From JAWXUU01 sp044426045 (GTDB lineage Bacteria; Bacillota; Clostridia; Christensenellales; CAMQZB01), in assembly GCA_044426045.1 (NCBI GenBank), contig JAWXUX010000007.1:50865-114864 (forward strand): DNA of 64,000 nt. The letters are read 5' to 3'. Positions within the stretch are counted from its first letter, which is position 1. Every line of letters begins with the position of its first letter. Shown in pieces: positions 10,191-17,534 of this stretch. The notes beneath the pieces are model-generated. The model saw only the letters and a program-made list of their open reading frames with translations. It was not told where the DNA came from and did not search any database. The translations under genes and the position numbers were made by a program.

Positions 10191-11447
10191 TTATTTTGCT
10201 TTTATCTTGCTCGCAAAATATTTCACAATTCCTCTTGCCATAAGCACAGCAAAAACCACGCTGAGAACTGTGATGATAAATCCCGAACTGCCGTGCGATA
10301 CGCTTCCTGGTTGCAACATGATTTGCAAATTGAAATTCGCCACTGCAAAGTCAATCAAAATTCCCACAACAAGTGCAACCACGATTGATGTTGAAAGATA
10401 AATCGCTGTGATTTTTTTGCCGAGCGCTTTATTTATCAGCATGATAGACGCAATGTTTGTGACAGGGCCAACAAACAAAAACACGAACGCAGAACCAAGC
10501 GACATGCCCTTTGCAACAAGGGAAATCGCAATCGGAATTGAAGCGACCGAACAAATATACATCGGCAAGCCAACAATCACCATTGCTATCATTGCAAATA
10601 TACCGCCGTCAAGCCCAATCGATACGAAAAAGTCCGCTGGGATGAATGTGCTTATCAATGTGGCAATGACTATGCCCACCAAAAGTCGCACTGAAAGTTC
10701 GTCAAGAAACCCGCCATATGCACTTTTCAATGCTGGCAATAATTGAGAAAAGCCTTTCTTTTCGCCTCTAGGTTCTTCATGACATCCGCAGCCGCAGTGG
10801 TCTTCTTTCTTTTCTTCGTGACATCCGCAACTGCAGTGGTCTTCAACTACTTCTTCGTGACATCCGCAACTGCAGTGGTCTTCAACTACTTCTTCATGAC
10901 ATCCGCAACCGCAGTGCTCGTCTTCATGTTTTTCTTCATGACATCCGCAACCGCAGTGATGTTCTTTTATTTCTTCATGACCGCCACAGCCACAACCGCA
11001 ACTGTCGCCAATTCCATCAGTTTTCACAACCTCGTCTTTCGCAAAAACATCAACAAGCGTGCCCGCAATAATGCCGGAAACAAATGCCGTGATTGGCCTC
11101 ACAATCGCCATAAACGCGCCCATAAGCGAATATGTCGCAAGAATACTATCCACGCCCGTTTGTGGCGTAGAAGTCAAAAATGACACCACTGCACCGTTTG
11201 AAGCACCGTTTTTCTTCAGCCCCAAAGCTGTTGGAACAACCCCGCACGAACAAAGTGGCAATGGCACGCCCACAACAGACGCTTTCAACACTGATGAAAA
11301 ATCATCCTTGCCCATGTGTTTCAAAATCGTTTCTTTTTTTATAAATGCATCCATGATTGCAACAAAAAGCAATCCTAGCATAAGATATGGCGCAATGTCG
11401 ATAAACATATCAACAAAATTCACCACAAATAATTTCAAATATTCCAT
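10191..11447 (-). CDS. SO_0444/ArsP-type metal efflux permease with a Cys/His-rich cytosolic loop
   Basis: A 418-residue permease of the DUF318/ArsP/YraQ family. Membrane segments lie at about residues 10-30, 50-80, 85-140 and 240-400. The family signature PLPLCSCGVVP (about 58-68) carries the Cys pair needed for metal or metalloid transport. The central loop (about 150-236) holds seven CxCxC clusters joined by His/Glu spacers (HCGCGCHEE and variants), a built-in metal-chelating tail. SO_0444-family members export Cu/Zn, while ArsP relatives export organoarsenicals. The Cys/His loop favours a soft divalent metal. It is preceded by AAGGAG and lies 9 bp after the ArsR gene in the same operon. 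Confidence 0.88.
   Translation of the reverse strand: MEYLKLFVVNFVDMFIDIAPYLMLGLLFVAIMDAFIKKETILKHMGKDDFSSVLKASVVGVPLPLCSCGVVPTALGLKKNGASNGAVVSFLTSTPQTGVDSILATYSLMGAFMAIVRPITAFVSGIIAGTLVDVFAKDEVVKTDGIGDSCGCGCGGHEEIKEHHCGCGCHEEKHEDEHCGCGCHEEVVEDHCSCGCHEEVVEDHCSCGCHEEKKEDHCGCGCHEEPRGEKKGFSQLLPALKSAYGGFLDELSVRLLVGIVIATLISTFIPADFFVSIGLDGGIFAMIAMVIVGLPMYICSVASIPIAISLVAKGMSLGSAFVFLFVGPVTNIASIMLINKALGKKITAIYLSTSIVVALVVGILIDFAVANFNLQIMLQPGSVSHGSSGFIITVLSVVFAVLMARGIVKYFASKIKAK
10775..11005. repeat. Imperfect tandem repeat encoding HCGCGCHEE metal-binding units
   Basis: Within the permease gene, a unit of about 30-42 bp is repeated five to seven times; the plus strand reads CATCCGCAA-C/T-TGCAGTG with variable spacers. 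Two adjacent units at about 10820-10900 are almost identical, which suggests recent expansion by slippage or unequal recombination. The repeat number may vary between strains. Confidence 0.75.
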
Positions 11448-11456
11448 TTACTCTCC

Positions 11457-11804
11457 TTATTTCAATTTATCGTTGCCGTGTTGCATATGCACAAGCCCCG
11501 TGTTCAATATTTCCAAAATGTGTCCGTCATCCAACGAATAAAAAGTTTTTCGCCCCTCGCGCTGAGTTTTCACTACCTTATAATGCCTCAAAATTTTCAA
11601 TTGATAAGAAACCGCCGGTTGTTGCATTTTTAACATAATCGCCAAATCATGCACACAAAGCCTGCCATCTTGAAGCGCAAACAACAACTTAATCCGCGTG
11701 CCATCCCCAAATATCTTGAAAAAATCCGCCAAATCAGTCAACATAATATCGCTAGGCATATCCGCTTGTGCTCTGCCCGCTATTTCACAACAAAATTTTT
11801 CCAC
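11457..11804 (-). CDS. ArsR/SmtB-family metal-sensing repressor
   Basis: A 115-residue winged-helix repressor. The HTH core is FGDGTRIKLLFAL ... QPAVSYQLKILRHYKVV followed by the EGRKTFYSL wing. A helix-3 type sensor appears as GRLCVHDLA (the position of ELCVCDL in ArsR and CadC), with additional Cys at residues 5-6 (FCCE) and His at the C-terminus, so a Zn/Cd/Cu/As(III) ligand set is possible. The start is GTG at 11802-11804 behind a strong AAGGAGGA. An operator-like palindrome overlaps the upstream region. The logic is autoregulated derepression of the downstream efflux permease by metal. Confidence 0.9.
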   Translation of the reverse strand: MEKFCCEIAGRAQADMPSDIMLTDLADFFKIFGDGTRIKLLFALQDGRLCVHDLAIMLKMQQPAVSYQLKILRHYKVVKTQREGRKTFYSLDDGHILEILNTGLVHMQHGNDKLK

Positions 11805-11817
11805 TCTGCTCCTCCTT

Positions 11818-11837
11818 ATATAAGCGTATGCTTATAT
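11818..11837 (-). promoter_or_regulatory. ArsR/SmtB operator
   Basis: Perfect 8-bp inverted repeat ATATAAGC-GTAT-GCTTATAT immediately upstream of the ribosome site of the arsR-type gene. Its layout matches known SmtB/CadC/ArsR 12-2-12-like operators (ATAnnnnnnnnTAT core). It probably controls both genes of the operon. Confidence 0.7.
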
Positions 11838-11937
11838 GTTTATATTATTATATTCGCAATTTCCAAAAATGTCAAGCAGATTTTCAAATTGTTTTCTATT
11901 AATTTATATATGGCACAATAAAACACTTGTGCAATTA

Positions 11938-11966
11938 TTGACAAAGCAAACATCATATAGTATAAT
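11938..11966 (+). promoter_or_regulatory. Consensus sigma-A promoter for the CmpB-type membrane protein gene
   Basis: TTGACA at 11938-11943, a 17-bp spacer and TATAAT at 11961-11966: perfect matches to both hexamers and ideal spacing. Transcription would begin about 30 bp before the GTG start at 12007. Confidence 0.85.
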
Positions 11967-12006
11967 TGCATTAAACGTTTTTATGAGTAAAATAAGGAGA
12001 TGGGGA

Positions 12007-12795
12007 GTGCGATTCCCTGAGATAAATATGTTTTGGATTGATGCTATTTTATATGTTATGATATATAGTTTTGCGGGCTGGGTGTGCGAATGCGTGTATT
12101 GCTCAGTTTTGGATGCGAAACTCACTAACCGTGGATTTTTGAATGGTCCATTTTGCCCGATGTACGGCGTGGCGGCAGTCGTGATGGTGTGGGCGCTCAA
12201 CTTTTTACCACAGTATATAAGCGTTGTTTTTGTTGGAAGCGTGATAATCGCATCACTGATTGAATATGTCACAAGTTGGGGCATGGAAGTTTTGTTCAAG
12301 GCGAAGTGGTGGGACTATTCAAAAAAGCGTTTCAATATCAATGGCAGGGTTTGCCTTTTGAACTCAACGCTGTTTGGAATTCTCGGTGTGGTGCTGATGT
12401 TCGATTTGCACCCAGCAATCAGCGGGGTTGTCACATATTTCGGTTATGAATTCAAAATGGGATTTTTGATTGCATTCTTGATGTATTTCACTTTCGACCT
12501 TTCTGTCACGCTCTACAGCGTTCTTGGACTCAATATACAGCTCAAAAGAATTGCAGAACTAAAGGAAAAAATAGAAACAAAATATTCGACAATTTCCGAA
12601 ATACTTTCCGCAAAAGAGAGCGAAGAAAAATCAAGGCTGGAAATGGCATATGAAAACCTCTCGCACAAGTCGGACATATTAAAACGCCGAATCTTGGACG
12701 CCTTTCCCGACGTGCAAAGCTTGAAATATAATAAAACCCTAGATGATTTGAAAAACCACCTCAAAAAAGGAAGAAATAAAAACGACGAACAATAA
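12007..12795 (+). CDS. CmpB-type putative ABC-transporter membrane protein (PF06541-like)
   Basis: About 262 residues from GTG 12007, chosen because AAGGAG lies 7 bp upstream; ATG 12028 is the alternative. It contains five to six membrane helices. Conserved patches SFAGWVCECVYCS, NRGFLNGPFCPMYG, TSWGMEVLFKAKWWDYS and NGRVCLLNSTLFG are the hallmarks of the 'putative ABC-transporter type IV' (CmpB) family abundant in Firmicutes. The C-terminal ~75 residues are a charged coiled coil. The family has no established substrate. It is monocistronic, with a perfect promoter and a shared terminator. Confidence 0.85.
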   Translation: MRFPEINMFWIDAILYVMIYSFAGWVCECVYCSVLDAKLTNRGFLNGPFCPMYGVAAVVMVWALNFLPQYISVVFVGSVIIASLIEYVTSWGMEVLFKAKWWDYSKKRFNINGRVCLLNSTLFGILGVVLMFDLHPAISGVVTYFGYEFKMGFLIAFLMYFTFDLSVTLYSVLGLNIQLKRIAELKEKIETKYSTISEILSAKESEEKSRLEMAYENLSHKSDILKRRILDAFPDVQSLKYNKTLDDLKNHLKKGRNKNDEQ

Positions 12796-12811
12796 TCAAT
12801 GAGCATTAAAA

Positions 12812-12839
12812 AAGCACTATAGAAAAAACTATAGTGCTT
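12812..12839. terminator. Bidirectional terminator between convergent genes
   Basis: An 11-bp perfect stem AAGCACTATAG / CTATAGTGCTT with a six-A loop. On the minus strand it is followed by a T7 run; on the plus strand by ATATTTT. It serves both the CmpB-type gene and the membrane-anchored XRE gene. Confidence 0.8.
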
Positions 12840-12852
12840 ATATTTTGCGTGT

Positions 12853-13662
12853 TTAAGATTTGGCTTCTTCGATTGCAGAGACAATTTCGCTGTTTAATCT
12901 GGCGTAGCCTTTTTTTACGTCCATTTCAAATTCGTTCCTTGGCAGCTCCATCGATGTATCGTTTATCACAATAATCAATCGGATTTCATCCATTTGGGAT
13001 TTTTTAAATTCAGCGTGTTCATTTACAAACGTGATTTTCTCGTCTCTGTCCCATCCATCATCAGTAACATCCGCAACCCAAATTCCCCACAGGTCTTCAT
13101 CATCAATATATTCAAAAAAACTGTCCGTTCCAAGCACACCAAACACATCGGAAATGTCTTCGTCGCCACTTTGGTTGGTGAACTCAATATATACCATATC
13201 GTAGATTTCCGAATCGGAATTTGCATCTTTAACGAATATGATATCAGCTTCAATTCCAGCCCCCAAAGAAGATGCTTTGAAGGAAACATATTCATATCCA
13301 CCATAAATATTTATGTTATAAAACAGAAACAGCCCCACCAAAACAGAAACAGCCACGCAAGAAGCAACAACAAAAACTCGCTTGTGTTTTTTTAGATATT
13401 CAACAGCTGAATTTTTCAAATTGCGAATCGCATCCACTGCATTCTGAGGCTTTGCATTTTCCCCCGACAATATTTCGTCAGCGGAAACGCCCAAAATTTC
13501 CGCAAGTGGAATAATCAAAGAAGAATCTGGCATGCCTTTGCCTGTTTCCCATCTGGAAACAGCTTTATCAGTTACGGAAAGTTTTTCCGCAAGTTCCTTT
13601 TGTGTTAAGCCTTTTTCCTGCCTTAAACTAGAAATAAGTTTGCCTGAGTTTTTCATGTCCAT
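12853..13662 (-). CDS. Membrane-anchored XRE-family regulator with an extracytoplasmic domain
   Basis: The start is ATG 13662 after GAGGTGAT; the upstream in-frame GTG at 13671 overlaps that ribosome site. Residues 5-60 form a Cro/CI HTH (SLRQEKGLTQKELAEKLS, VTDKAVSRWETGKGMP). Residues ~104-124 form one transmembrane helix, and ~140 residues beyond it form a mixed alpha/beta, Asp/Glu-rich domain on the other side. HTH-TM-sensor proteins of this kind are common in Firmicutes and usually read an envelope signal. A palindrome at 13737-13757 just upstream could be its site. The target genes are unknown; the next two genes upstream encode membrane or secreted proteins. Confidence 0.85.
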   Translation of the reverse strand: MDMKNSGKLISSLRQEKGLTQKELAEKLSVTDKAVSRWETGKGMPDSSLIIPLAEILGVSADEILSGENAKPQNAVDAIRNLKNSAVEYLKKHKRVFVVASCVAVSVLVGLFLFYNINIYGGYEYVSFKASSLGAGIEADIIFVKDANSDSEIYDMVYIEFTNQSGDEDISDVFGVLGTDSFFEYIDDEDLWGIWVADVTDDGWDRDEKITFVNEHAEFKKSQMDEIRLIIVINDTSMELPRNEFEMDVKKGYARLNSEIVSAIEEAKS

Positions 13663-13736
13663 AACGATCACCTCACTTTTTATGCTTGAATTATATCATG
13701 TCCACGACGAATTTTCAAGATTTTAACGATTTTTTG

Positions 13737-13757
13737 GACTCTACGAAAAATAGAGTC
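13737..13757. other. Hairpin/palindrome GACTCTA-N7-TAGAGTC
   Basis: A perfect 7-bp inverted repeat in the 180-bp gap between the small membrane protein gene and the XRE-TM gene. It could end the upstream minus-strand transcript or be an operator for the XRE regulator. The poor T-tract on the minus strand makes a terminator less likely. Confidence 0.35.
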
Positions 13758-13842
13758 TCTGTTTTTACTCCAAAATCATTTAAAATACCTCGAATGATTT
13801 TACAAAATGATGACAATTTTTCATTTTACCTATCCAAATACC

Positions 13843-14181
13843 TTATATGCATAATCTTATAATGAGTATTAGGCAAATCACTGCTGCTATTAATAGGAGT
13901 ATTCTGTTTTTTAAATTTAACCATAATCTATCTGCCCTTGAAGGGATTTTCCTGCGAATAGTTTCAAATACGCCTGATTTTTTATATTTATAGTTCAACA
14001 CTGAGCTTGAAATTACACTTATAAAGAATATTATAGTTGCAAGTCCTATTTCTGCAAACCAAAATAAAGCCATACCAAACAGAAAAAACATGCCTATCAT
14101 GTTGTTATAATTCATTATACTTAGCCACTTATAATAATCAAGCTGTTCTTCCTTATTCCAATCTGTGATATCAATTTTCAT
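13843..14181 (-). CDS. Small membrane protein, function unknown
   Basis: A 112-residue protein with two hydrophobic segments close together (about residues 28-63), a basic middle (KYKKSGVFETIRRKIPSRADR) and a terminal hydrophobic helix (about 92-111). The N-terminus is acidic and Trp/Tyr-rich (DWNKEEQLDYYKWL). There is a reasonable AGGAGAAAT site before the ATG. I recognise no family. It lies between a secreted Ig-like protein gene and the XRE-TM regulator, all on the same strand. Confidence 0.6.
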   Translation of the reverse strand: MKIDITDWNKEEQLDYYKWLSIMNYNNMIGMFFLFGMALFWFAEIGLATIIFFISVISSSVLNYKYKKSGVFETIRRKIPSRADRLWLNLKNRILLLIAAVICLILIIRLCI

Positions 14182-14331
14182 ATTTCTCCTTTTTATTTAA
14201 TTTATTTTTAATCTTTACACAATGAAGTGAGCTTAGAGTTATAATACATTTTCGATTGTTTGTTCACATCTATATCTTCCTCTCTTTCCGTCATCTTGTG
14301 CATATAAACCCGCTTTTTAGGCAATGCTATG

Positions 14332-15075
14332 TCACTCAAACGAGGTTTTAAACTCATCGAAATCAAAATCACTAACTATTTCATATATTCCAGTCGTGAT
14401 GCCATTTTTTGCTTCTTCTGGCACATAGATGGTGTTTTGCGATACAAAAACAGTCCTGTCTATTTCTTCAAAATACAAGCAAACATTCCCATTTAATGAT
14501 CCTGGTGCTATTGCCAGTTTAGGAACGCCGTTATCATCATATTCATACGGTATCATTTCTGCGTTTATTTCAAGATTATAAAAAATTTCTAAACTGCCAC
14601 TTTGCATATCTGAAACCAATTCGTAATCCTGCAATTCGCCATTCCAAATTTGATAGGAAACTTCGCCTTGATTTTGGAATTTGTCATTGCAAGACATGAT
14701 ATCACTGCTTTGATTTTCAGTAACAAAAATAAGAATTGGTCTTGACCACTCATTTTGAGTTCCAACCGATATATTGGAATCACCAACGGAAACACCAGTC
14801 ACAATTCCTGTTTCTTGGTCGATTGATACACTTGCATGTGAGGACATCCATGTATATTCAATTTTTTCAAGTTGCTCAGGCGTTGCCAGTTCGCCGTTAT
14901 TCAAATAACATTCAAATTCAAGCTGATATTCTTCGCCAACAGCAAGAACATCCTTTTCCGCATATATAACAAAGCCAGCCACTTGCTTTGCGTTCCAACT
15001 CAAATAACACAACACAGCTGCAATAAAAACCGCAACAATGCCAATAAAAATTATTATATTTCGCTTTTTTCGCAT
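14332..15075 (-). CDS. Membrane-anchored extracellular protein with a BIG2-like Ig domain
   Basis: A 247-residue protein. A basic N-terminus (MRKKRN) is followed by one transmembrane segment (residues 6-25) without a lipobox. Residues ~40-120 resemble a bacterial Ig-like group 2 fold: a VGEEYQLEF strand, the YTWMSSHASVSIDQETGIVTGVSVGD pattern in two parts, and a closing ILIFVTE strand. The C-terminal ~110 residues are mixed and carry no motif I know. It is probably exposed outside the cell. It has the AAGGAG-type start signal and is followed by a 150-bp gap with no feature. Confidence 0.65.
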   Translation of the reverse strand: MRKKRNIIIFIGIVAVFIAAVLCYLSWNAKQVAGFVIYAEKDVLAVGEEYQLEFECYLNNGELATPEQLEKIEYTWMSSHASVSIDQETGIVTGVSVGDSNISVGTQNEWSRPILIFVTENQSSDIMSCNDKFQNQGEVSYQIWNGELQDYELVSDMQSGSLEIFYNLEINAEMIPYEYDDNGVPKLAIAPGSLNGNVCLYFEEIDRTVFVSQNTIYVPEEAKNGITTGIYEIVSDFDFDEFKTSFE

Positions 15076-15297
15076 TTGTTTTCTCCTTTATATATCATAA
15101 CAGCAAAACATCATCTTGCGTTGCGTTTTTGATTACCTTTGTGTACACTGCAAGTATAACATACCTTTGCATTTTGTCAAGTACATTCCGAGGATGGCAG
15201 ATATAGCGCCCAAGTGGTTGGATTTTGTTGGATTAGAATTCTAGATATTCAACACCAATCAGGTAACTTGATTTTTTCACTGACTGGTGCTGAAAAG

Positions 15298-15326
15298 AAG
15301 AACCAAAGTTTACACCTTGGGTTCTT
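15298..15326 (-). terminator. Terminator after the Fic gene
   Basis: Stem AAGAACC-N-AAG / CTT-N-GGTTCTT around a short loop, 15 bp downstream of the Fic stop on the minus strand and followed by CTTTTC. A second weaker hairpin (CACCA ... TGGTG, about 15253-15289) lies further downstream. Confidence 0.6.
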
Positions 15327-15341
15327 TTGTTATATATAGTT

Positions 15342-16229
15342 TTAAAAAGATATCTTAAAATACTCCATAGCACGCTTGAAATTATCTTGAGCTGAAAGGC
15401 ATGTGTCCCCGAGATAGCCTTTTTCGCTTTCCCACTCTTTGAGACCACGATAATAAAATAACTTGTGCGTTTCATCTATAACAAACGGCACGATATTATT
15501 TTTTAGGCACTGTTTCAATATTATCAGCCTACCGACCCTGCCGTTGCCATCTTGAAAAGGGTGAATACATTCAAATTTATAGTGGAAATCGAGGATATCA
15601 TCTAGTTCAATTTGTTGTTTTTCGTTATATTCACAAATAAGTTTCTTAAGCTCTTTTGCGACATCTTCAGGACTTGTGGTGTTGCTTCCACCAATCTGGT
15701 TTGGCAATTTTTTATATTCGCCGACATTAAACCAACTTTTTTTGCTGTCGCTTGTGCCATTTTTCAGCACCATATGCAATTCTTTGATGAACTTTTCACT
15801 GAGACGCGCAGATGCATTTTCTATAACCATATCAATACATCTGAAATGGTTTGCCGTTTCTATGATATCATCCACATTGTGAACTTTATCAGACATGCCG
15901 ATTGTGTTTGTTTCAAAAATATAGCGAGTTTCATCGTGCGTCAGCTTGCTTCCCTCGATATGGTTCGAATTATACGTCAAATCAATCTGAAGTTTATGGT
16001 AAATACCCCCGCTGGTTTTGCCATTCATTTCCTCACTGAGCCTATAAAGCAAATTATCACTCTGATTTTTCGCCGTGTTTTTTCGCAATGGCTTAACTGC
16101 ACTTTCAGGAATATTCCAAGTCTTGCCAGTCAAAAATGCCCCTGCTATTTGCCCACTAGCACAATAATTTCGCACACTTCGATCCGAAACTCCCCATTTC
16201 AAAGCCACTTCCTTTACAGATAAATACAT
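15342..16229 (-). CDS. Fic-family AMP-transferase with N-terminal HTH
   Basis: A 295-residue protein. Residues 1-50 are a DNA-binding helix-turn-helix (SVKEVALKWGVSDRSVRNY). A Fic domain follows, with the catalytic loop HPFQDGNGRVGR (residues ~219-230; His is the base, the second Arg and Gly-Asn bind ATP). An inhibitory helix motif of the S/TxxxE-G type (SNHIEG, ~88-93) precedes the core, so this is a class II, self-inhibited Fic. Fic enzymes transfer AMP or other NMP groups to a Ser/Thr/Tyr of target proteins. HTH-Fic fusions commonly regulate their own transcription, which fits the operator and promoter next to it. The start is set by GGAGG. Confidence 0.93.
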   Translation of the reverse strand: MYLSVKEVALKWGVSDRSVRNYCASGQIAGAFLTGKTWNIPESAVKPLRKNTAKNQSDNLLYRLSEEMNGKTSGGIYHKLQIDLTYNSNHIEGSKLTHDETRYIFETNTIGMSDKVHNVDDIIETANHFRCIDMVIENASARLSEKFIKELHMVLKNGTSDSKKSWFNVGEYKKLPNQIGGSNTTSPEDVAKELKKLICEYNEKQQIELDDILDFHYKFECIHPFQDGNGRVGRLIILKQCLKNNIVPFVIDETHKLFYYRGLKEWESEKGYLGDTCLSAQDNFKRAMEYFKISF

Positions 16230-16251
16230 ACGCCACCTCCGCCATATAGCT

Positions 16252-16280
16252 ATTATACTAAACTATCGGCAAAAAGTCAA
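16252..16280 (-). promoter_or_regulatory. Promoter of the Fic gene
   Basis: On the minus strand, TTGACT (16280-16275), a 17-bp spacer and TATAAT (16257-16252), about 23 bp before the Fic ATG. One arm of the 13-bp inverted repeat at 16264-16276 lies inside the spacer. Confidence 0.8.
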
Positions 16281-16317
16281 TATCAAAACAAATATATTGC
16301 ACATCTTTTTGCCGATA
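16264..16317. promoter_or_regulatory. 13-bp perfect inverted repeat, likely Fic operator
   Basis: TATCGGCAAAAAG (16264-16276) and CTTTTTGCCGATA (16305-16317) are exact reverse complements, 28 bp apart. One arm fills the -35/-10 spacer of the Fic promoter and the other lies upstream. The spacing from centre to centre (41 bp, about four helical turns) suits a looping or co-operative repressor such as the HTH of the Fic protein itself. Confidence 0.65.
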
Positions 16318-16356
16318 ACGGCACTGCTTACACCCTCCCCAAAAATCCACACAAAA

Positions 16357-16390
16357 AAGCCCACTTTAGTGATGAACTAAAAGTGGGCTT
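16357..16390 (-). terminator. Terminator after the darGT operon
   Basis: Stem AAGCCCACTTT / AAAGTGGGCTT (one bulge) with a loop around GATGA. On the minus strand it is followed by T6. It lies about 110 bp after the darT stop. Confidence 0.8.
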
Positions 16391-16405
16391 ATTTATGTGA
16401 GTTAG

Positions 16406-16482
16406 ACACCAAAAGTACATTTTGGCGAGTGTGTATGCAACCTAAAGTGCATTTTTATAGATGTTTGCAACTAGAAGTACAT
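16406..16482. repeat. Three spaced repeats, possible IS21-like element end relic
   Basis: Copies ACACCAAAAGTACAT (16406-16420), GCAACCTAAAGTGCAT (16437-16452) and GCAACTAGAAGTACAT (16467-16482) share the core A-GAAGT-CAT/AAAGTACAT. They recur every 30-31 bp in the same orientation. This spaced multi-copy arrangement resembles the transposase-binding sites at the ends of IS21-family elements. No transposase gene is nearby, so it would be a solo end. Confidence 0.5.
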
Positions 16483-16501
16483 ACTATTTATATTGAAACT
16501 T

Positions 16502-17530
16502 CTATATAACATTTGTTTCATCTATTGGCTTCTCTATACATGCCAATATATTGTGTTCCACATACAAACTTATCCTCAGTATTTTTGTTTTTTCATAATG
16601 CGGTATTTTATTTATTCCTATAGGTCTTGTATCCTGATAGTTCATCATGCACTTAAGTTTTCGTTCAAAAAGAATTTCGTTTTTACCATTTAGCCATTGA
16701 AAAACAAACTCTAGCTCTATTTGTGACAATTCATCTAATTCTCGTTTTTCCATTTGGTGTTTATCGTATTTACATTTATCCAAAGTATCCGTAAAATTAA
16801 AAGTAACACTATTTTCATTAAATATAATATCTTCAACAAATAAACCGTTCTTCTCAAACATGTCACTTCTGCATACTTTTACTTTATCTTTATATTTATA
16901 AAATAATTTTTCATTTTTAGCCTTCAAAAGAGTCATAAATGTAGATTTTTCCACGTGATTTCTGCACAATATAACATTTAAACTGTCATCGATATTATAC
17001 TCATTAGGACATAAAATTTCTGCATGCCTATATTTTCTATCCTCATAATCTGCAAAGTTATTACCATAAATCTTTTTAAAATTTAATTTAGCAAAATCAT
17101 CTTCACCACTATACAACTCTGCTCCATGTCCAGCCTGACTGAATTCAGAAAAAGCAACACCGTTTGTTTTTAAAATTTTTTCCATATCAAAAAGAAAAAA
17201 TATTGGTACAGTGACATTTGCATTTCTATCACCGTCATACCTCAAATCAGGATGCTTATACCCCTCATTATAATATTGAGTTGGAGTCATCGGTCTAAAA
17301 TAAAATCTAGCACTAGACAAAGCTTCACTCTCCGTCATGTTAATTACTTGCATACTAGCGTTATCATTTTTCATCAACTGCTTATCCGATACTTGTAATC
17401 TACTATATATATATCCAGTTGACAAAATATTCACTGCATTTGTGATATCTGTATAATGATATGCAAATTTAGGCCACCATGCAACATCTGCTATTTCACA
17501 GTTATTTTTTATTATTTCTGAATATGTCAT
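16502..17530 (-). CDS. darT: DarT-like DNA ADP-ribosyltransferase toxin
   Basis: A 342-residue protein of the DarT (DUF4433) family, which uses NAD+ to ADP-ribosylate single-stranded DNA and so blocks replication. The NAD-binding N-terminus is FAYHYTDITNAVNIL (~22-36). The ARFYFRPMTPTQYY segment (~73-86) corresponds to the conserved FxxRxPM region. YRHAEILCP (~167-175) carries the catalytic Glu. At 342 residues it is longer than the usual ~210-250, with an extra C-terminal domain of ~120 residues that I do not recognise. It starts 4 bp after darG, behind GAGGGG. Toxin-last order in an XRE-darG-darT operon. Confidence 0.88.
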   Translation of the reverse strand: MTYSEIIKNNCEIADVAWWPKFAYHYTDITNAVNILSTGYIYSRLQVSDKQLMKNDNASMQVINMTESEALSSARFYFRPMTPTQYYNEGYKHPDLRYDGDRNANVTVPIFFLFDMEKILKTNGVAFSEFSQAGHGAELYSGEDDFAKLNFKKIYGNNFADYEDRKYRHAEILCPNEYNIDDSLNVILCRNHVEKSTFMTLLKAKNEKLFYKYKDKVKVCRSDMFEKNGLFVEDIIFNENSVTFNFTDTLDKCKYDKHQMEKRELDELSQIELEFVFQWLNGKNEILFERKLKCMMNYQDTRPIGINKIPHYEKTKILRISLYVEHNILACIEKPIDETNVI

Positions 17531-17534
17531 TAAA

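Noticed and set aside
10780..11003. CRISPR-like array.
   Set aside because: The units are contiguous coding repeats of a Cys/His peptide without spacers.
10743..11183. Plus-strand frame with repeated Thr-Ala-Ala (TSATAVV...) as a membrane protein gene.
   Set aside because: It is an antisense shadow of the Cys/His repeat in the permease; no ribosome site.
15612..16223. 203-codon plus-strand frame opposite the Fic gene.
   Set aside because: It is an antisense shadow of a gene with clear Fic motifs.
16406..16482. CRISPR remnant.
   Set aside because: Only three imperfect 15-bp units with 14-16 bp spacers, too short for a CRISPR.
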